Positions 50,976 to 60,250 of a stretch of 64,000 bases of DNA are shown here, piece by piece (the first letter of the stretch is position 1; every line of letters begins with the position of its first letter). The stretch spans positions 44,499-108,498 of the forward strand of contig NZ_AGTS01000072.1 of NCBI RefSeq assembly GCF_000238595.1, given 5' to 3'. Both the position numbers and the translations under genes were made by a program. The stretch is from Acidovorax sp. NO-1. Lineage in GTDB: Bacteria; Pseudomonadota; Gammaproteobacteria; Burkholderiales; Burkholderiaceae_C. The notes beneath the pieces were generated by a model. That model did no database searches and had not been told where the DNA came from. It saw only the letters and a program-made list of their open reading frames with translations.

Positions 50976-53225
50976 ATGCCCTACCGCCTGTTCCACCGCC
51001 TTGCAGTCACTCTTCTTTTGATAGCTGCTAGCGCTTACTGGACAAGCGCCAGCGCCCAATTTAGTTCAAAAACCAGCGGACAGGGCACCAGCGTGGTCAC
51101 CACGCCCTATGTGCGTGCCGAGCTGCTGGCCCATGCGCCCCAGGGCGTGGCGCCCGGCCAGCCGCTGTGGCTGGGTTTGCAAATCACCCACCAGCCCGAG
51201 TGGCACACCTATTGGAAGAACCCTGGCGATTCTGGCCTGCCCACCGACCTGGCCTGGACGCTGCCCGCCGGTCTGGACGCGGGCGAGATCGCCTGGCCCC
51301 TGCCCAAAAAGATTCCCATCGGCACGCTGGCCAACTACGGCTACGAAGGCACGGTGCTGCTGCCTGTGCCCGTCACCGTGGCCAGCACCTTTGCCCCCGG
51401 CCCGCTGGCCAAGGACGCCACCATCCAACTGCGCGCATCGTGGCTGGTGTGCCGCAAGGAGTGCATTCCCGAAGAAGGCGAATTCACGCTGCAGTTGCCT
51501 CTGAAAAGCACGACCGCCCTCCACAGCGCTGCTTTTGAGGCCGCAGCAAAGGCCCAGCCCCAACCCGTGCTGGCAGGCACCAACGGCATCGTGCCCGACA
51601 GCCAGGCCCAGATTGCCGACGGCAACCTGCTGAACGTCAGCGTGCAGGGCCTGCCCGTGGCGCTGCGTGGCAAGACACTGGACCTGTTCCCCGAAACCGC
51701 CGAAGTCATCGACAACGCCGCGCAGTGGAAGCAGGCCTGGAACGGCAGCGTGTGGACCGCGCAGATTCCCCTGTCGGCCCAGCGCAGCGCCAGCCCCAGC
51801 CTGATGCCCGTGGTGCTGGCCGAGCAGTCGCCCGCACATGCCACTGGCCCCGACACACGCACCGGCTACCGCGCCGAGCTGAAGGTGCTGGGTACCTGGC
51901 CGCCGGTTGCATCCATGGCGGCCGTATCGCCCGCGCTGGAGGCCGCACTCAAGGCCAACGCGGCACAGGCAGGCAGCGCGGCCACGTCAGCTGCAGGCTC
52001 CGGTGCCTCGCCCCTCACCCTCACCGCCGCGCTGCTGGGCGCCTTGCTCGGTGGCCTCATCCTCAACCTCATGCCCTGCGTGTTCCCGGTGCTGGCGATC
52101 AAGGTGGTGGGTTTTACCCAACATGCGCAAGACCGCCGTGCACACCGGGTGAGCGGCATCGCCTACACGGCGGGCGTGGTGCTGTCGTTCATGCTGCTCG
52201 GCGCCCTCATGCTGGGCCTGCGCGCGGCGGGCGAGGCGGTGGGCTGGGGCTTTCAGCTGCAATCGCCCGCCGTGGTGGCATCGCTGGCGGCGCTGTTCAC
52301 GCTGATCGCGCTGAACCTGGCGGGCGTGTTCGAGTTCGGGCATTTCCTGCCTTCGTCGGTGGCCAGCCTGCAGGCACGCCACCCGGTGGCCGACAGTTTT
52401 CTCACCGGCGTGCTGGCCGTGGCCGTGGCATCGCCCTGCACGGCGCCCTTCATGGGCGCATCCCTGGGCCTCACCGCCACGCTGCCCGCGCCCCATGCGC
52501 TGGCCGTGTTTGCGGCACTGGGCCTGGGGCTGGCGCTGCCGTACCTGGCGGCAAGCTTTGTGCCCGCCGTGGCGCGCGCCCTGCCACGCCCCGGCGCGTG
52601 GATGGACACCTTCCGCAAGCTGATGGCCTTCCCCATGCTGGCCACTGTCGTCTGGCTGGTGTGGGTGCTGGGCCAGCAAAGCGGCATAGACGGTGCGGGT
52701 GCGCTGCTGATCCTGCTGGTGGGCCTGTCGCTGGTGGTGTGGGCCCTGTCGCTGGCCGGGCGTGCGCGCGTGTGGATGGCCACCGTGTCCATCGCGGCCA
52801 TGTCCTTGCTGGTGTGGGCCTTCGTGCCCCACATCACGCACATTCCTGCCGCGCAGGCCGCCACACCGTCCACGCAGGTTTCCGCCACCGGCTGGCAACC
52901 CTGGGCACCCGGCGCGGCCGAGCAGATCGTGGCCACGGGCCGCCCGGTGTTTGTGGACTTCACAGCCGCCTGGTGCGTGACCTGCCAGTACAACAAGAAG
53001 ACCACGCTGGCCGACGCCAATGTGCTTGCCGACCTGCAGGCCAAGAACGTCGCCCTGCTGCGCGCCGACTGGACGCGCCGCGACCCTGCCATCACCGCCG
53101 CCCTGGCCGCGCTGGGCCGCAGCGGCGTGCCCGTGTATGTGTTCTACCAGGCCGGCAAGCCGCCCGTGGTGCTGACCGAAGTGCTCAGCGTGGACGAGGT
53201 GCGCGCCACGATTGCCCAGCTGTAA
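50976..53225 (+). CDS. dsbD: DsbD/ScsB-type protein-disulfide reductase
   Basis: It carries electrons from cytosolic thioredoxin across the inner membrane to periplasmic thiols. The 749-residue protein has a signal peptide (about 1-35, cut after TSASA), an N-terminal periplasmic domain with a Cys pair (LVCRKECIPEEGE) of the ScsB type, a membrane core of about eight segments with NLMPCVFPVLAIK and ASPCTAPFMG, and a C-terminal thioredoxin domain with AAWCVTCQYNKKT. Start 50976 (MPYRLFHRL). The signal-peptide core is encoded by a family 2 repeat. Confidence 0.92.
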   Translation: MPYRLFHRLAVTLLLIAASAYWTSASAQFSSKTSGQGTSVVTTPYVRAELLAHAPQGVAPGQPLWLGLQITHQPEWHTYWKNPGDSGLPTDLAWTLPAGLDAGEIAWPLPKKIPIGTLANYGYEGTVLLPVPVTVASTFAPGPLAKDATIQLRASWLVCRKECIPEEGEFTLQLPLKSTTALHSAAFEAAAKAQPQPVLAGTNGIVPDSQAQIADGNLLNVSVQGLPVALRGKTLDLFPETAEVIDNAAQWKQAWNGSVWTAQIPLSAQRSASPSLMPVVLAEQSPAHATGPDTRTGYRAELKVLGTWPPVASMAAVSPALEAALKANAAQAGSAATSAAGSGASPLTLTAALLGALLGGLILNLMPCVFPVLAIKVVGFTQHAQDRRAHRVSGIAYTAGVVLSFMLLGALMLGLRAAGEAVGWGFQLQSPAVVASLAALFTLIALNLAGVFEFGHFLPSSVASLQARHPVADSFLTGVLAVAVASPCTAPFMGASLGLTATLPAPHALAVFAALGLGLALPYLAASFVPAVARALPRPGAWMDTFRKLMAFPMLATVVWLVWVLGQQSGIDGAGALLILLVGLSLVVWALSLAGRARVWMATVSIAAMSLLVWAFVPHITHIPAAQAATPSTQVSATGWQPWAPGAAEQIVATGRPVFVDFTAAWCVTCQYNKKTTLADANVLADLQAKNVALLRADWTRRDPAITAALAALGRSGVPVYVFYQAGKPPVVLTEVLSVDEVRATIAQL
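51018..51073 (+). repeat. Dispersed repeat family 2, copy 7, inside the DsbD signal peptide
   Basis: TTGATAGCTGCTAGCGCTTA then GACAAGCGCCAGCGCCCAAT, close to the family 2 consensus. It is read in frame as LIAASAYWTSASAQFSS: the end of the hydrophobic core and the Ala-x-Ala cleavage site. Confidence 0.75.
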
Positions 53226-53272
53226 CCCGGTCCGTTTTCATCAACCCGCCAACCCCTTCAGGAGGCCCTGCC

Positions 53273-53887
53273 ATGAAGCTGCTTCGCCGTACGTTGATTG
53301 CCACTGCTGCCCTGGTGGCACTGGGTGCCCAGGCCGCCGCCACCGTGGGCCAGCCCGCGCCCGACTTCACGCTGAAGGACACCAGCGGCAAAACGGTGCG
53401 CCTGTCGGACTTCAAGGGCAAACATGTGGTGCTGGAATGGACCAACCCCGGCTGCCCCTTCGTGAAAAAGCATTACGACAGCGGCAACATGCCCACCACG
53501 CAGAAACACGCCACCGGCCAAGGCGTGGTGTGGCTGTCCATCAACTCCACCGAAAAAGCCAGCAGCGACTACCTGGAGCCCGCCAAGCTCGCTGCCTGGA
53601 AAGCCGAGCGCAAATCCGCCCCCACCGCCGTGCTGATGGACGAGGAAGGCACCGTGGGCCGGAGCTACGGCGCGCGCACAACGCCCCACATGTACATCGT
53701 CAACCCGCAGGGCCATCTGATCTATGCGGGCGGCATCGACAGCATCCCCTCGGCCCGCCCCGCCGACATCGAAAAGGCCACCAACTACGTGAAGGTGGGC
53801 CTGGCGGAGGCGCTGGCAGGCAAAGCCATCTCGGCCGCGACGACGGCGCCGTACGGGTGCAGCATCAAGTACAAGTCACCAGCCTGA
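53273..53887 (+). CDS. Redoxin / thioredoxin-fold secreted protein
   Basis: A 204-residue periplasmic redoxin of the AhpC/TSA group: signal peptide (about 1-21, ending LGAQAA), then VGQPAPDFTLKDTSGKTV and NPGCPFVKKHY (one Cys in the place of CxxC), and the cis-Pro region ARTTPHMYIVNPQG. An AGGAGG site precedes the ATG. It follows dsbD by 47 bp and may receive electrons from it. Confidence 0.88.
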   Translation: MKLLRRTLIATAALVALGAQAAATVGQPAPDFTLKDTSGKTVRLSDFKGKHVVLEWTNPGCPFVKKHYDSGNMPTTQKHATGQGVVWLSINSTEKASSDYLEPAKLAAWKAERKSAPTAVLMDEEGTVGRSYGARTTPHMYIVNPQGHLIYAGGIDSIPSARPADIEKATNYVKVGLAEALAGKAISAATTAPYGCSIKYKSPA

Positions 53888-54229
53888 GGTCTGTGCGCCG
53901 CACTTGCTGCCGCACGTCCGGTGGTGCACCAGGCGGCGTCTGACTGCCCCGAGCAGTTCACGGCCCAAGCGCGCCGGAAAAGCCGTAACACAAATTCACC
54001 AAATTTTCCGGCAAATCGGGTTTTAACCAATTGACTTTTCTGCGGTATTTCACGGTTTCTTCCAAGTGTCATATTCGGCAGTTGTAATCGCTGTAAGCCA
54101 CCGGCCTCTCTTGCGAGCTGGAGGCTTGGGGTCGTGCATAGCTTCTGGTGGGGTGGTTGCGATCCCAAGTCCCCGGTCAGCGTTGCGGGGCCCCTGCGCT
54201 TGCATCTTCAACCACCGGAATTGACCCCC
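53888..54229. other. 342-bp leader of the porin gene
   Basis: No gene is supported. A 9-bp inverted pair (53973-53981 with 54004-54012, GCCGGAAAA) and an AT-rich stretch (about 54013-54090) with TTGACT near 54030 suggest a promoter or regulated leader for the porin. Confidence 0.45.
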
Positions 54230-55216
54230 ATGAAAAAATCCCTGATTGCCCTGGCTGTGCTGGGCACCGTCACCACCCTGGCCTCGGCCCAATCCAGCGT
54301 CACCCTGTACGGGCGCGGCGATGCCGGCCTGGGCAAGGTGTTTGGCGGCAAGTCGGAAATGATCAGCAGCTACAAGGAAACTTCCATGATTGGCCTGCGC
54401 GGCACTGAAGACCTGGGTGGCGGCCTGAAGGCCATCTTCAATTTCGAACAGGAAGTCAACCTGGAAACCGGCGGCACCACCGCCAACACCTGGAACCGCG
54501 CCGCCCTGGTGGGCATCGGCGGCGGTTTTGGCACGTTCGAGATGGGCCGCATGACCACCCCGCAAGCCCGCACCATGGGCACGTTCGACCTGAACGGCAC
54601 CGCCAACCAGAGCTCGGCGCTCAAGAACGTGGACCTGCGCGCCGACGGCAACCTGGGCAGCAACCGCCAAAACAGCCAGTTCCAGCACACCTCGCCCAAC
54701 TTCAGCGGCTTCCAGGCCCGCGCCGCGGTCCTGCTGAAGGAAGACCGCGGCGCAGCACCCGCAGCACCGGCTGCCGACACGCGCAAGTCGTCCTACCAGC
54801 TGGCCGCCAGCTACAAGAGCGGCCCGCTGACCGTGGGCGCCGCCGTGCAGAGCAAGATGGCCGAAGGCGCCAACAACCGCACCGGCTTTGCTGTGGGCGC
54901 GCGCTACGACTTCCCCGCGGTCCAGGTGAGCGCGCTGTACACGCAGGACGAGTCGCGCACCACGGGCAAGGGCTTCGGCTTGGGTGTGGCTGTGCCGCTG
55001 GGCGCACTGATGGTGGGCGCGCAAATTGCCCGCGTGACGGACAACCCCAACCCGGCCCGCGATGGCGCCACGGCCTACGAACTGTTCGCCAACTACTACC
55101 TGTCCAAGCGCACCATGCTCTACGCAGCCTATGGCGGCCTGAACGACGAAGCCAAGGCCATCCGCAGCACCACCGGCTCCAACACCCTGGGCGTGGGCGT
55201 GGTCCACAGGTTCTGA
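54230..55216 (+). CDS. Gram-negative general porin
   Basis: A 328-residue outer-membrane porin of the Burkholderiales type: signal peptide (about 1-20, ending TLASAQ), first strand SSVTLYGRGDAGLG, EDLGGGLKAIFNFEQEVN, the loop after MGRMTTPQ, and the last strand TLGVGVVHRF ending in Phe, the Bam signal. Start 54230 (MKKSLIALAVLG); the frame opens 96 bp upstream without similarity. Confidence 0.93.
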   Translation: MKKSLIALAVLGTVTTLASAQSSVTLYGRGDAGLGKVFGGKSEMISSYKETSMIGLRGTEDLGGGLKAIFNFEQEVNLETGGTTANTWNRAALVGIGGGFGTFEMGRMTTPQARTMGTFDLNGTANQSSALKNVDLRADGNLGSNRQNSQFQHTSPNFSGFQARAAVLLKEDRGAAPAAPAADTRKSSYQLAASYKSGPLTVGAAVQSKMAEGANNRTGFAVGARYDFPAVQVSALYTQDESRTTGKGFGLGVAVPLGALMVGAQIARVTDNPNPARDGATAYELFANYYLSKRTMLYAAYGGLNDEAKAIRSTTGSNTLGVGVVHRF

Positions 55217-55504
55217 CGGGTGGGCACCTGGCGGCACCGTGCCGCCAGCCTGCCATTCCCCCAACGCCGCGCCCTGCGCGGCGTTGTCGTTTACGGGGGC
55301 GTATGCCTTGCGCGCCTGCGCACCGCCGCCAGCGGCCTGCGTACACTGGCGCGCATGCTCCACACCCCCGACACCATCAGCACCCTGCTCGGCATTTTCT
55401 TGGCCTGCCGTACCCCGATCATGGCGGGCGCCGCAACGATCCCGATCCACCGACCTTGCAGCGACCTTCATTTCAAAAGGGTCGCGCACGCTCCACGCAA
55501 CGCC
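55217..55504. other. Intergenic region with a remnant of a gene 5' end
   Basis: A frame-open stretch at 55356-55430 encodes LHTPDTISTLLGIFLACRT, nearly the N-terminus of the CoA-binding protein at 56235 (SRTPDTISTLRDVLARCRT). After it the similarity stops. It looks like a cut-off copy of that gene's start. Confidence 0.6.
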
Positions 55505-56268
55505 ATGGCAGCCAAATTCTTCATTGCGACAACTTTGTGGGTCATCGCCTCAGTAGTTTATGCCCAGCCTAAAGTGCTTTTGGAGGCGTGTAACTCGATT
55601 GACGATCGAGCAAGGCGCATGGAATGTCTAGAGGAAATAATGCAGCGCCAAGCAGCCAAACACGACGCCAAAGATGCTCAAACTACAGCACTCAAACGCG
55701 CAAAGGCTGCTTTTGCCGCAATAGCCAGCACCGTGCAATCGGGAGTTTCTTATAACAACTACTCCGTGCTTATTCTTGAGCCAGCCAAAGAATTAGGAAT
55801 TCTTCGCCAGGAAGTTCCGAATCTTGACTCAGCCGCTCTCAGCAAGCTTAGCGAAGCGGTAGCCGCATACAACGATGCGGGCACCGTTTGGCGAGCAAGC
55901 ATCTTCAATAGCCAGGATGCAGGTATTTTCTTCGGACAAATTCTTGACCCCGTCCGCACCGGACTAACTTCAATCGTTGACCGATATCGACTCAGCACCA
56001 CGACAGTTCTTCTAAGTACACATCTTCCCGTCGAAGCCGCTCTATCAACCATCTGGCGGAGCGCGGAAATGTCCGCCAAGAATGCGTTCGAAATCGCTGA
56101 TGGCGTGCCTCAAACTTACGCTGGGCCCAAAGCTGTCTGCGATCAATGGGGAAACCCTAAAGACATGCATGGCAACCCGTGTGTTCAAGACTGAATCCGC
56201 TCACACACATCACCGAGCATAAAGGTTGCATGAGATGAGCCGCACCCCCGACACCATCAGCACCCTGC
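55363..56268. repeat. Pair of 26-bp direct repeats flanking the orphan gene
   Basis: 55363-55388 and 56243-56268 are identical: both run CACCCCCGACACCATCAGCA and then CCCTGC. The upstream one belongs to the truncated gene start, the downstream one to the complete CoA-binding gene. The unit between is 880 bp long, repeat start to repeat start. Confidence 0.85.
55505..56194 (+). CDS. Unrecognised secreted protein, lower GC, probably acquired
   Basis: I do not recognise it. The 229-residue product has a signal peptide (about 1-18, ending SVVYAQ), a short motif CNSIDDRARRMECLEEIM with two Cys near the N-terminus, a helical middle, and a Cys-containing C-terminus (KAVCDQWGNPKDMHGNPC). Codon use is AT-richer than its neighbours (many TTC/TCT/ACT/AAT/CAA and A/T third bases), unlike the rest of the window. 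A direct repeat of a neighbouring gene start flanks it, pointing to insertion. Confidence 0.7.
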   Translation: MAAKFFIATTLWVIASVVYAQPKVLLEACNSIDDRARRMECLEEIMQRQAAKHDAKDAQTTALKRAKAAFAAIASTVQSGVSYNNYSVLILEPAKELGILRQEVPNLDSAALSKLSEAVAAYNDAGTVWRASIFNSQDAGIFFGQILDPVRTGLTSIVDRYRLSTTTVLLSTHLPVEAALSTIWRSAEMSAKNAFEIADGVPQTYAGPKAVCDQWGNPKDMHGNPCVQD

Positions 56269-56750
56269 GCGATGTGCTGGCGCGCTGCCGCACCATCGCG
56301 GTAGTGGGCCTGTCGCCGCAGTGGCACCGCCCCAGCTTCTTTGCCGCCAAATACATGCAGGCGCACGGCTACCGCATCGTGCCGGTGAACCCGGTGGTCG
56401 CGCGCGAGGGGGGCCATATTCTGGGCGAGCCCTGCCACGCCAGCCTTTTCGAGGCCGAACAGGCCATCGCGCGCCAGGGCGGGCGCATCGACATGGTGGA
56501 CTGCTTTCGCAAGAGTGCCGACATCCCGCCGCTGGCCGAGGAGGCCGTGGCCATCGGCGCACGCTGCCTGTGGCTGCAGCTCGGCGTGACCCACGAAGAC
56601 GCCGCCCAGCGCGCCGAGGATGCGGGCCTGCAGGTTATCCAGAACCGCTGCGTGAAGATCGAACATGCCCGCCTGTTCGGCGGCCTGGGCTGGATGGGCG
56701 TGAACACCCAGGTGATCACCGCCAAGCGCCTTCGACAGCTCCCTTATTGA
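56235..56750 (+). CDS. CoA-binding domain protein (YccU-like)
   Basis: A 171-residue Rossmann-fold CoA-binding protein: IAVVGLSPQWHRPSFFAAKYM, then VPVNPVV and MVDCFRKSADIPPLAEEAV, ending with the NRCVKIEHARL region. Members are widespread and of unclear role. I chose the ATG at 56235; a TTG 9 bp earlier is in frame. The stop codon lies in a family 2 repeat. Confidence 0.88.
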   Translation: MSRTPDTISTLRDVLARCRTIAVVGLSPQWHRPSFFAAKYMQAHGYRIVPVNPVVAREGGHILGEPCHASLFEAEQAIARQGGRIDMVDCFRKSADIPPLAEEAVAIGARCLWLQLGVTHEDAAQRAEDAGLQVIQNRCVKIEHARLFGGLGWMGVNTQVITAKRLRQLPY

Positions 56751-56777
56751 TAGCTGCCAGCGCTTACCCTATATGCG
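56746..56777 (+). repeat. Dispersed repeat family 2, copy 8 (partial)
   Basis: TTGATAGCTGCCAGCGCTTA, with the stop TGA of the preceding gene inside it. Only the first half of the consensus is present. Confidence 0.65.
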
Positions 56778-56802
56778 ATTGAGGCACTTTATTCATAAAA
56801 TC

Positions 56803-58125
<1,323 letters not shown>

Positions 58126-58144
58126 GCTGACCCAAGCACCTGTT

Positions 58145-58954
58145 CTAGCCCTCCGCCGTCGGCGCCCCCAGCCGCTGCGAAAGGGCCTGGGCCGCGTCGC
58201 GCAGATGCCGGGCCACCGGGCTGTCCAGGCCTGTGGGCAGCGTAGCGGTCGGCCCGATGGACGCCAGGCACAGCACCATCTGCCCAAACCCGTCGAAGAC
58301 CGGGGTAGCCAGGGCGCTGATGCCCGGCAGCAGCTGGTCGGCCACCACGCTGAGGCGGTGGGTGCGCACGGCCTCCAGTTCAGCCGCAAATGCAGGCTCG
58401 TCCAGCGCGTGCGCAAAACCCTCGGCGGCCAGTGCGGCCGCCACGCGCTGGCGCGAACCAAAGGCCGCAAACACCTTGCCCGTGGCCGTGTGGCGCATCG
58501 AGGCCGTGGTGCCATGGCGCATGGCGACATACACGGCGGTGGGCCCCTCTTCGACGCGAATGACGGTGGGGCCGCTGTCACCCCATACCGACGCTGACAC
58601 GGTGTGGCCGATGCGCTGGGCCAGCGCGGGCAGCTCGGCAATGGCCAGGCGCACCGGGTCCACCTGCTGCAGGCTGATGAGGCCCAGCTGCATGGCCAGC
58701 GGGCCCAGGCCGTAGTGGCCGCTCACCGTGTCCTGCTCAATCAGGCCCAGCTTGCCAAAGCTCACCAGATAGGGGTGGGCCTTGGCGGCCGTCATGTCGG
58801 CGGCGCGGGCCAGGTCTTTGAGCGCCATGCGCCGGCCGGTGCGGGCCAGCACTTTCAGCAGCTGGCCACCCACCTCCACGCTCTGGATGCCGCGCGGCGT
58901 GCGCGGGGTGTCTTCGTCGTCAAGGGCGGGAATGGCAGAAAGTGAGGTGACCAT
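58145..58954 (-). CDS. IclR-family transcriptional regulator
   Basis: A 269-residue IclR regulator: winged helix at about 20-80 (LKDLARAADMTAAKAHPYLV), then the effector domain with VIRVEEGPTAVYVAM and the ending region LARPVFDG-like (ALATPVFDGFGQMV). Start 58954 (MVTSLSAIPA); a longer frame from 59005 exists. Divergent from the MBL-fold gene, which it may control. Confidence 0.9.
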   Translation of the reverse strand: MVTSLSAIPALDDEDTPRTPRGIQSVEVGGQLLKVLARTGRRMALKDLARAADMTAAKAHPYLVSFGKLGLIEQDTVSGHYGLGPLAMQLGLISLQQVDPVRLAIAELPALAQRIGHTVSASVWGDSGPTVIRVEEGPTAVYVAMRHGTTASMRHTATGKVFAAFGSRQRVAAALAAEGFAHALDEPAFAAELEAVRTHRLSVVADQLLPGISALATPVFDGFGQMVLCLASIGPTATLPTGLDSPVARHLRDAAQALSQRLGAPTAEG

Positions 58955-59011
58955 CGCCCCGATTGTCCATGGGTTGACGGCCCGGCTCGCCCCTCGGGTT
59001 TTCACTTAATT

Positions 59012-59034
59012 GAATGCATTAGACATTCGCGAAT
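59012..59034. promoter_or_regulatory. Candidate regulator-binding palindromes
   Basis: GAATG-N7-CATTC (59012-59028) overlaps the perfect palindrome ATTCGCGAAT (59025-59034). They lie between the IclR start and the MBL-fold gene. The N7 spacing matches the candidate sites of the other IclR gene. Confidence 0.4.
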
Positions 59035-59097
59035 TTTGACCCTACCATCCTGATAATTCTGTTTAGATAAACGCATTCATCAATAACGAATATTGCC

Positions 59098-60051
59098 ATG
59101 ACCAAAACCTTTGCCTCCGCCGCCGACCTCGAAGTGAAGAAGGTGAGCTTCGACAAGCTCTCCGACCACGCCTACGCCTACACCGCCGAGGGCGACCCCA
59201 ACACCGGCATCATCATTGGCGATGACGCGGTGATGGTCATCGACACCCAGGCCACGCCCGTGATGGCGCAGGACGTGATCCGCCGCATCCGCGAGGTGAC
59301 GGACAAGCCCATCAAGTACGTGCTGCTCTCGCACTACCACGCGGTTCGTGTGCTGGGCGCGAGCGCCTACGGGGCGGAGCACATCATTGCCAGCGAAGAC
59401 ACGCGCGACCTGATCGTGGAGCGCGGGCAATTCGACAAGGACAGCGAGATCGGCCGCTTCCCGCGCCTGTTCCAGAACGTGGAAAGCGTGCCGCCGGGCC
59501 TGACCTGGCCCACGATGACCTTCAACAAGAAAATGACCCTGTGGCTGGGCAAGCTGGAAGTGCAGATCCTGCAGCTGGGCCGGGGCCACACCAAGGGCGA
59601 CACGGTGGCCTGGCTGCCGCAGGAAAAGATCCTGTTCAGCGGCGACCTGGTGGAGTTTGACGCCACGCCCTATGCGGGCGACGCGTACTTCAAGGACTGG
59701 CCGCAGACGCTGGACAACATCGCAGCCCTGAAGCCCGAGAAGCTGGTACCCGGCCGGGGCGCAGCGCTGCAGACGCCGGAGCAGGTGCAGGCGGGCCTGG
59801 CAGGTACGCGCGCCTTCATCAGCGACCTGTACGAGAGCGTGAAGGAAAGCGCCGCCAAGGGCGAAGACCTGCGCAAGGTGTACGAAGCCACGTTTGCGAA
59901 GCTGCAGCCCAAGTACGGGCAGTGGGTGATCTTCAACCACTGCATGCCGTTTGATGTGACCCGCGCGTATGACGAGGCCACGCAATACCCTGACCCCCGC
60001 ATCTGGACGGCAGAGCGCGATGTGGCGATGTGGAAAGCCTTGGAGGGTTAG
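59098..60051 (+). CDS. MBL-fold protein with altered metal motif
   Basis: A 317-residue metallo-beta-lactamase-fold protein: strand pair near the N-terminus (NTGIIIGDDAVMVIDTQAT), first metal motif SHYHAVRVLGA (HxH kept, but the following Asp-His of HxHxDH are Val-Arg), RGHTKGDTVAW, FSGDLVEFD, and FNHCMPFD. Second-site ligands are thus partly missing. It precedes an FAD monooxygenase and DUF2783. Substrate unknown. Confidence 0.85.
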   Translation: MTKTFASAADLEVKKVSFDKLSDHAYAYTAEGDPNTGIIIGDDAVMVIDTQATPVMAQDVIRRIREVTDKPIKYVLLSHYHAVRVLGASAYGAEHIIASEDTRDLIVERGQFDKDSEIGRFPRLFQNVESVPPGLTWPTMTFNKKMTLWLGKLEVQILQLGRGHTKGDTVAWLPQEKILFSGDLVEFDATPYAGDAYFKDWPQTLDNIAALKPEKLVPGRGAALQTPEQVQAGLAGTRAFISDLYESVKESAAKGEDLRKVYEATFAKLQPKYGQWVIFNHCMPFDVTRAYDEATQYPDPRIWTAERDVAMWKALEG

Positions 60052-60062
60052 GCAGAGAGCAT

Positions 60063-60188
60063 CCCCCTGAGGCGCTGCGCGCCTTCCCCCTTCTCTCGAA
60101 CCGCTACGCGATTCGGGAAGGGGGACGCAGCCCTCGCTGCGGGGCGGCCCTTGCTTGCCTGCCCTGGCCTGGGTCGCGCCGGTTTCAC
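60063..60188 (+). repeat. Dispersed repeat family 1, copy F
   Basis: Starts CCCCCTGAGGCGCTGCGCGC 11 bp after the MBL-fold stop, with the GGGGCGGCCCTTGCTTGCCT block and GGTCGCGCCGGTTTCAC end. Sense orientation. Confidence 0.8.
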
Positions 60189-60250
60189 AAGTCGGTTCTC
60201 TATACAGGCAACGATCGAACACACAGATAGAGATAGGAAGTCGTCCAACC

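Noticed and set aside
55220..56194. Longer reading of the orphan gene from 55220
   Set aside because: It would put the truncated CoA-binding remnant in front of a clean signal peptide that starts at 55505.
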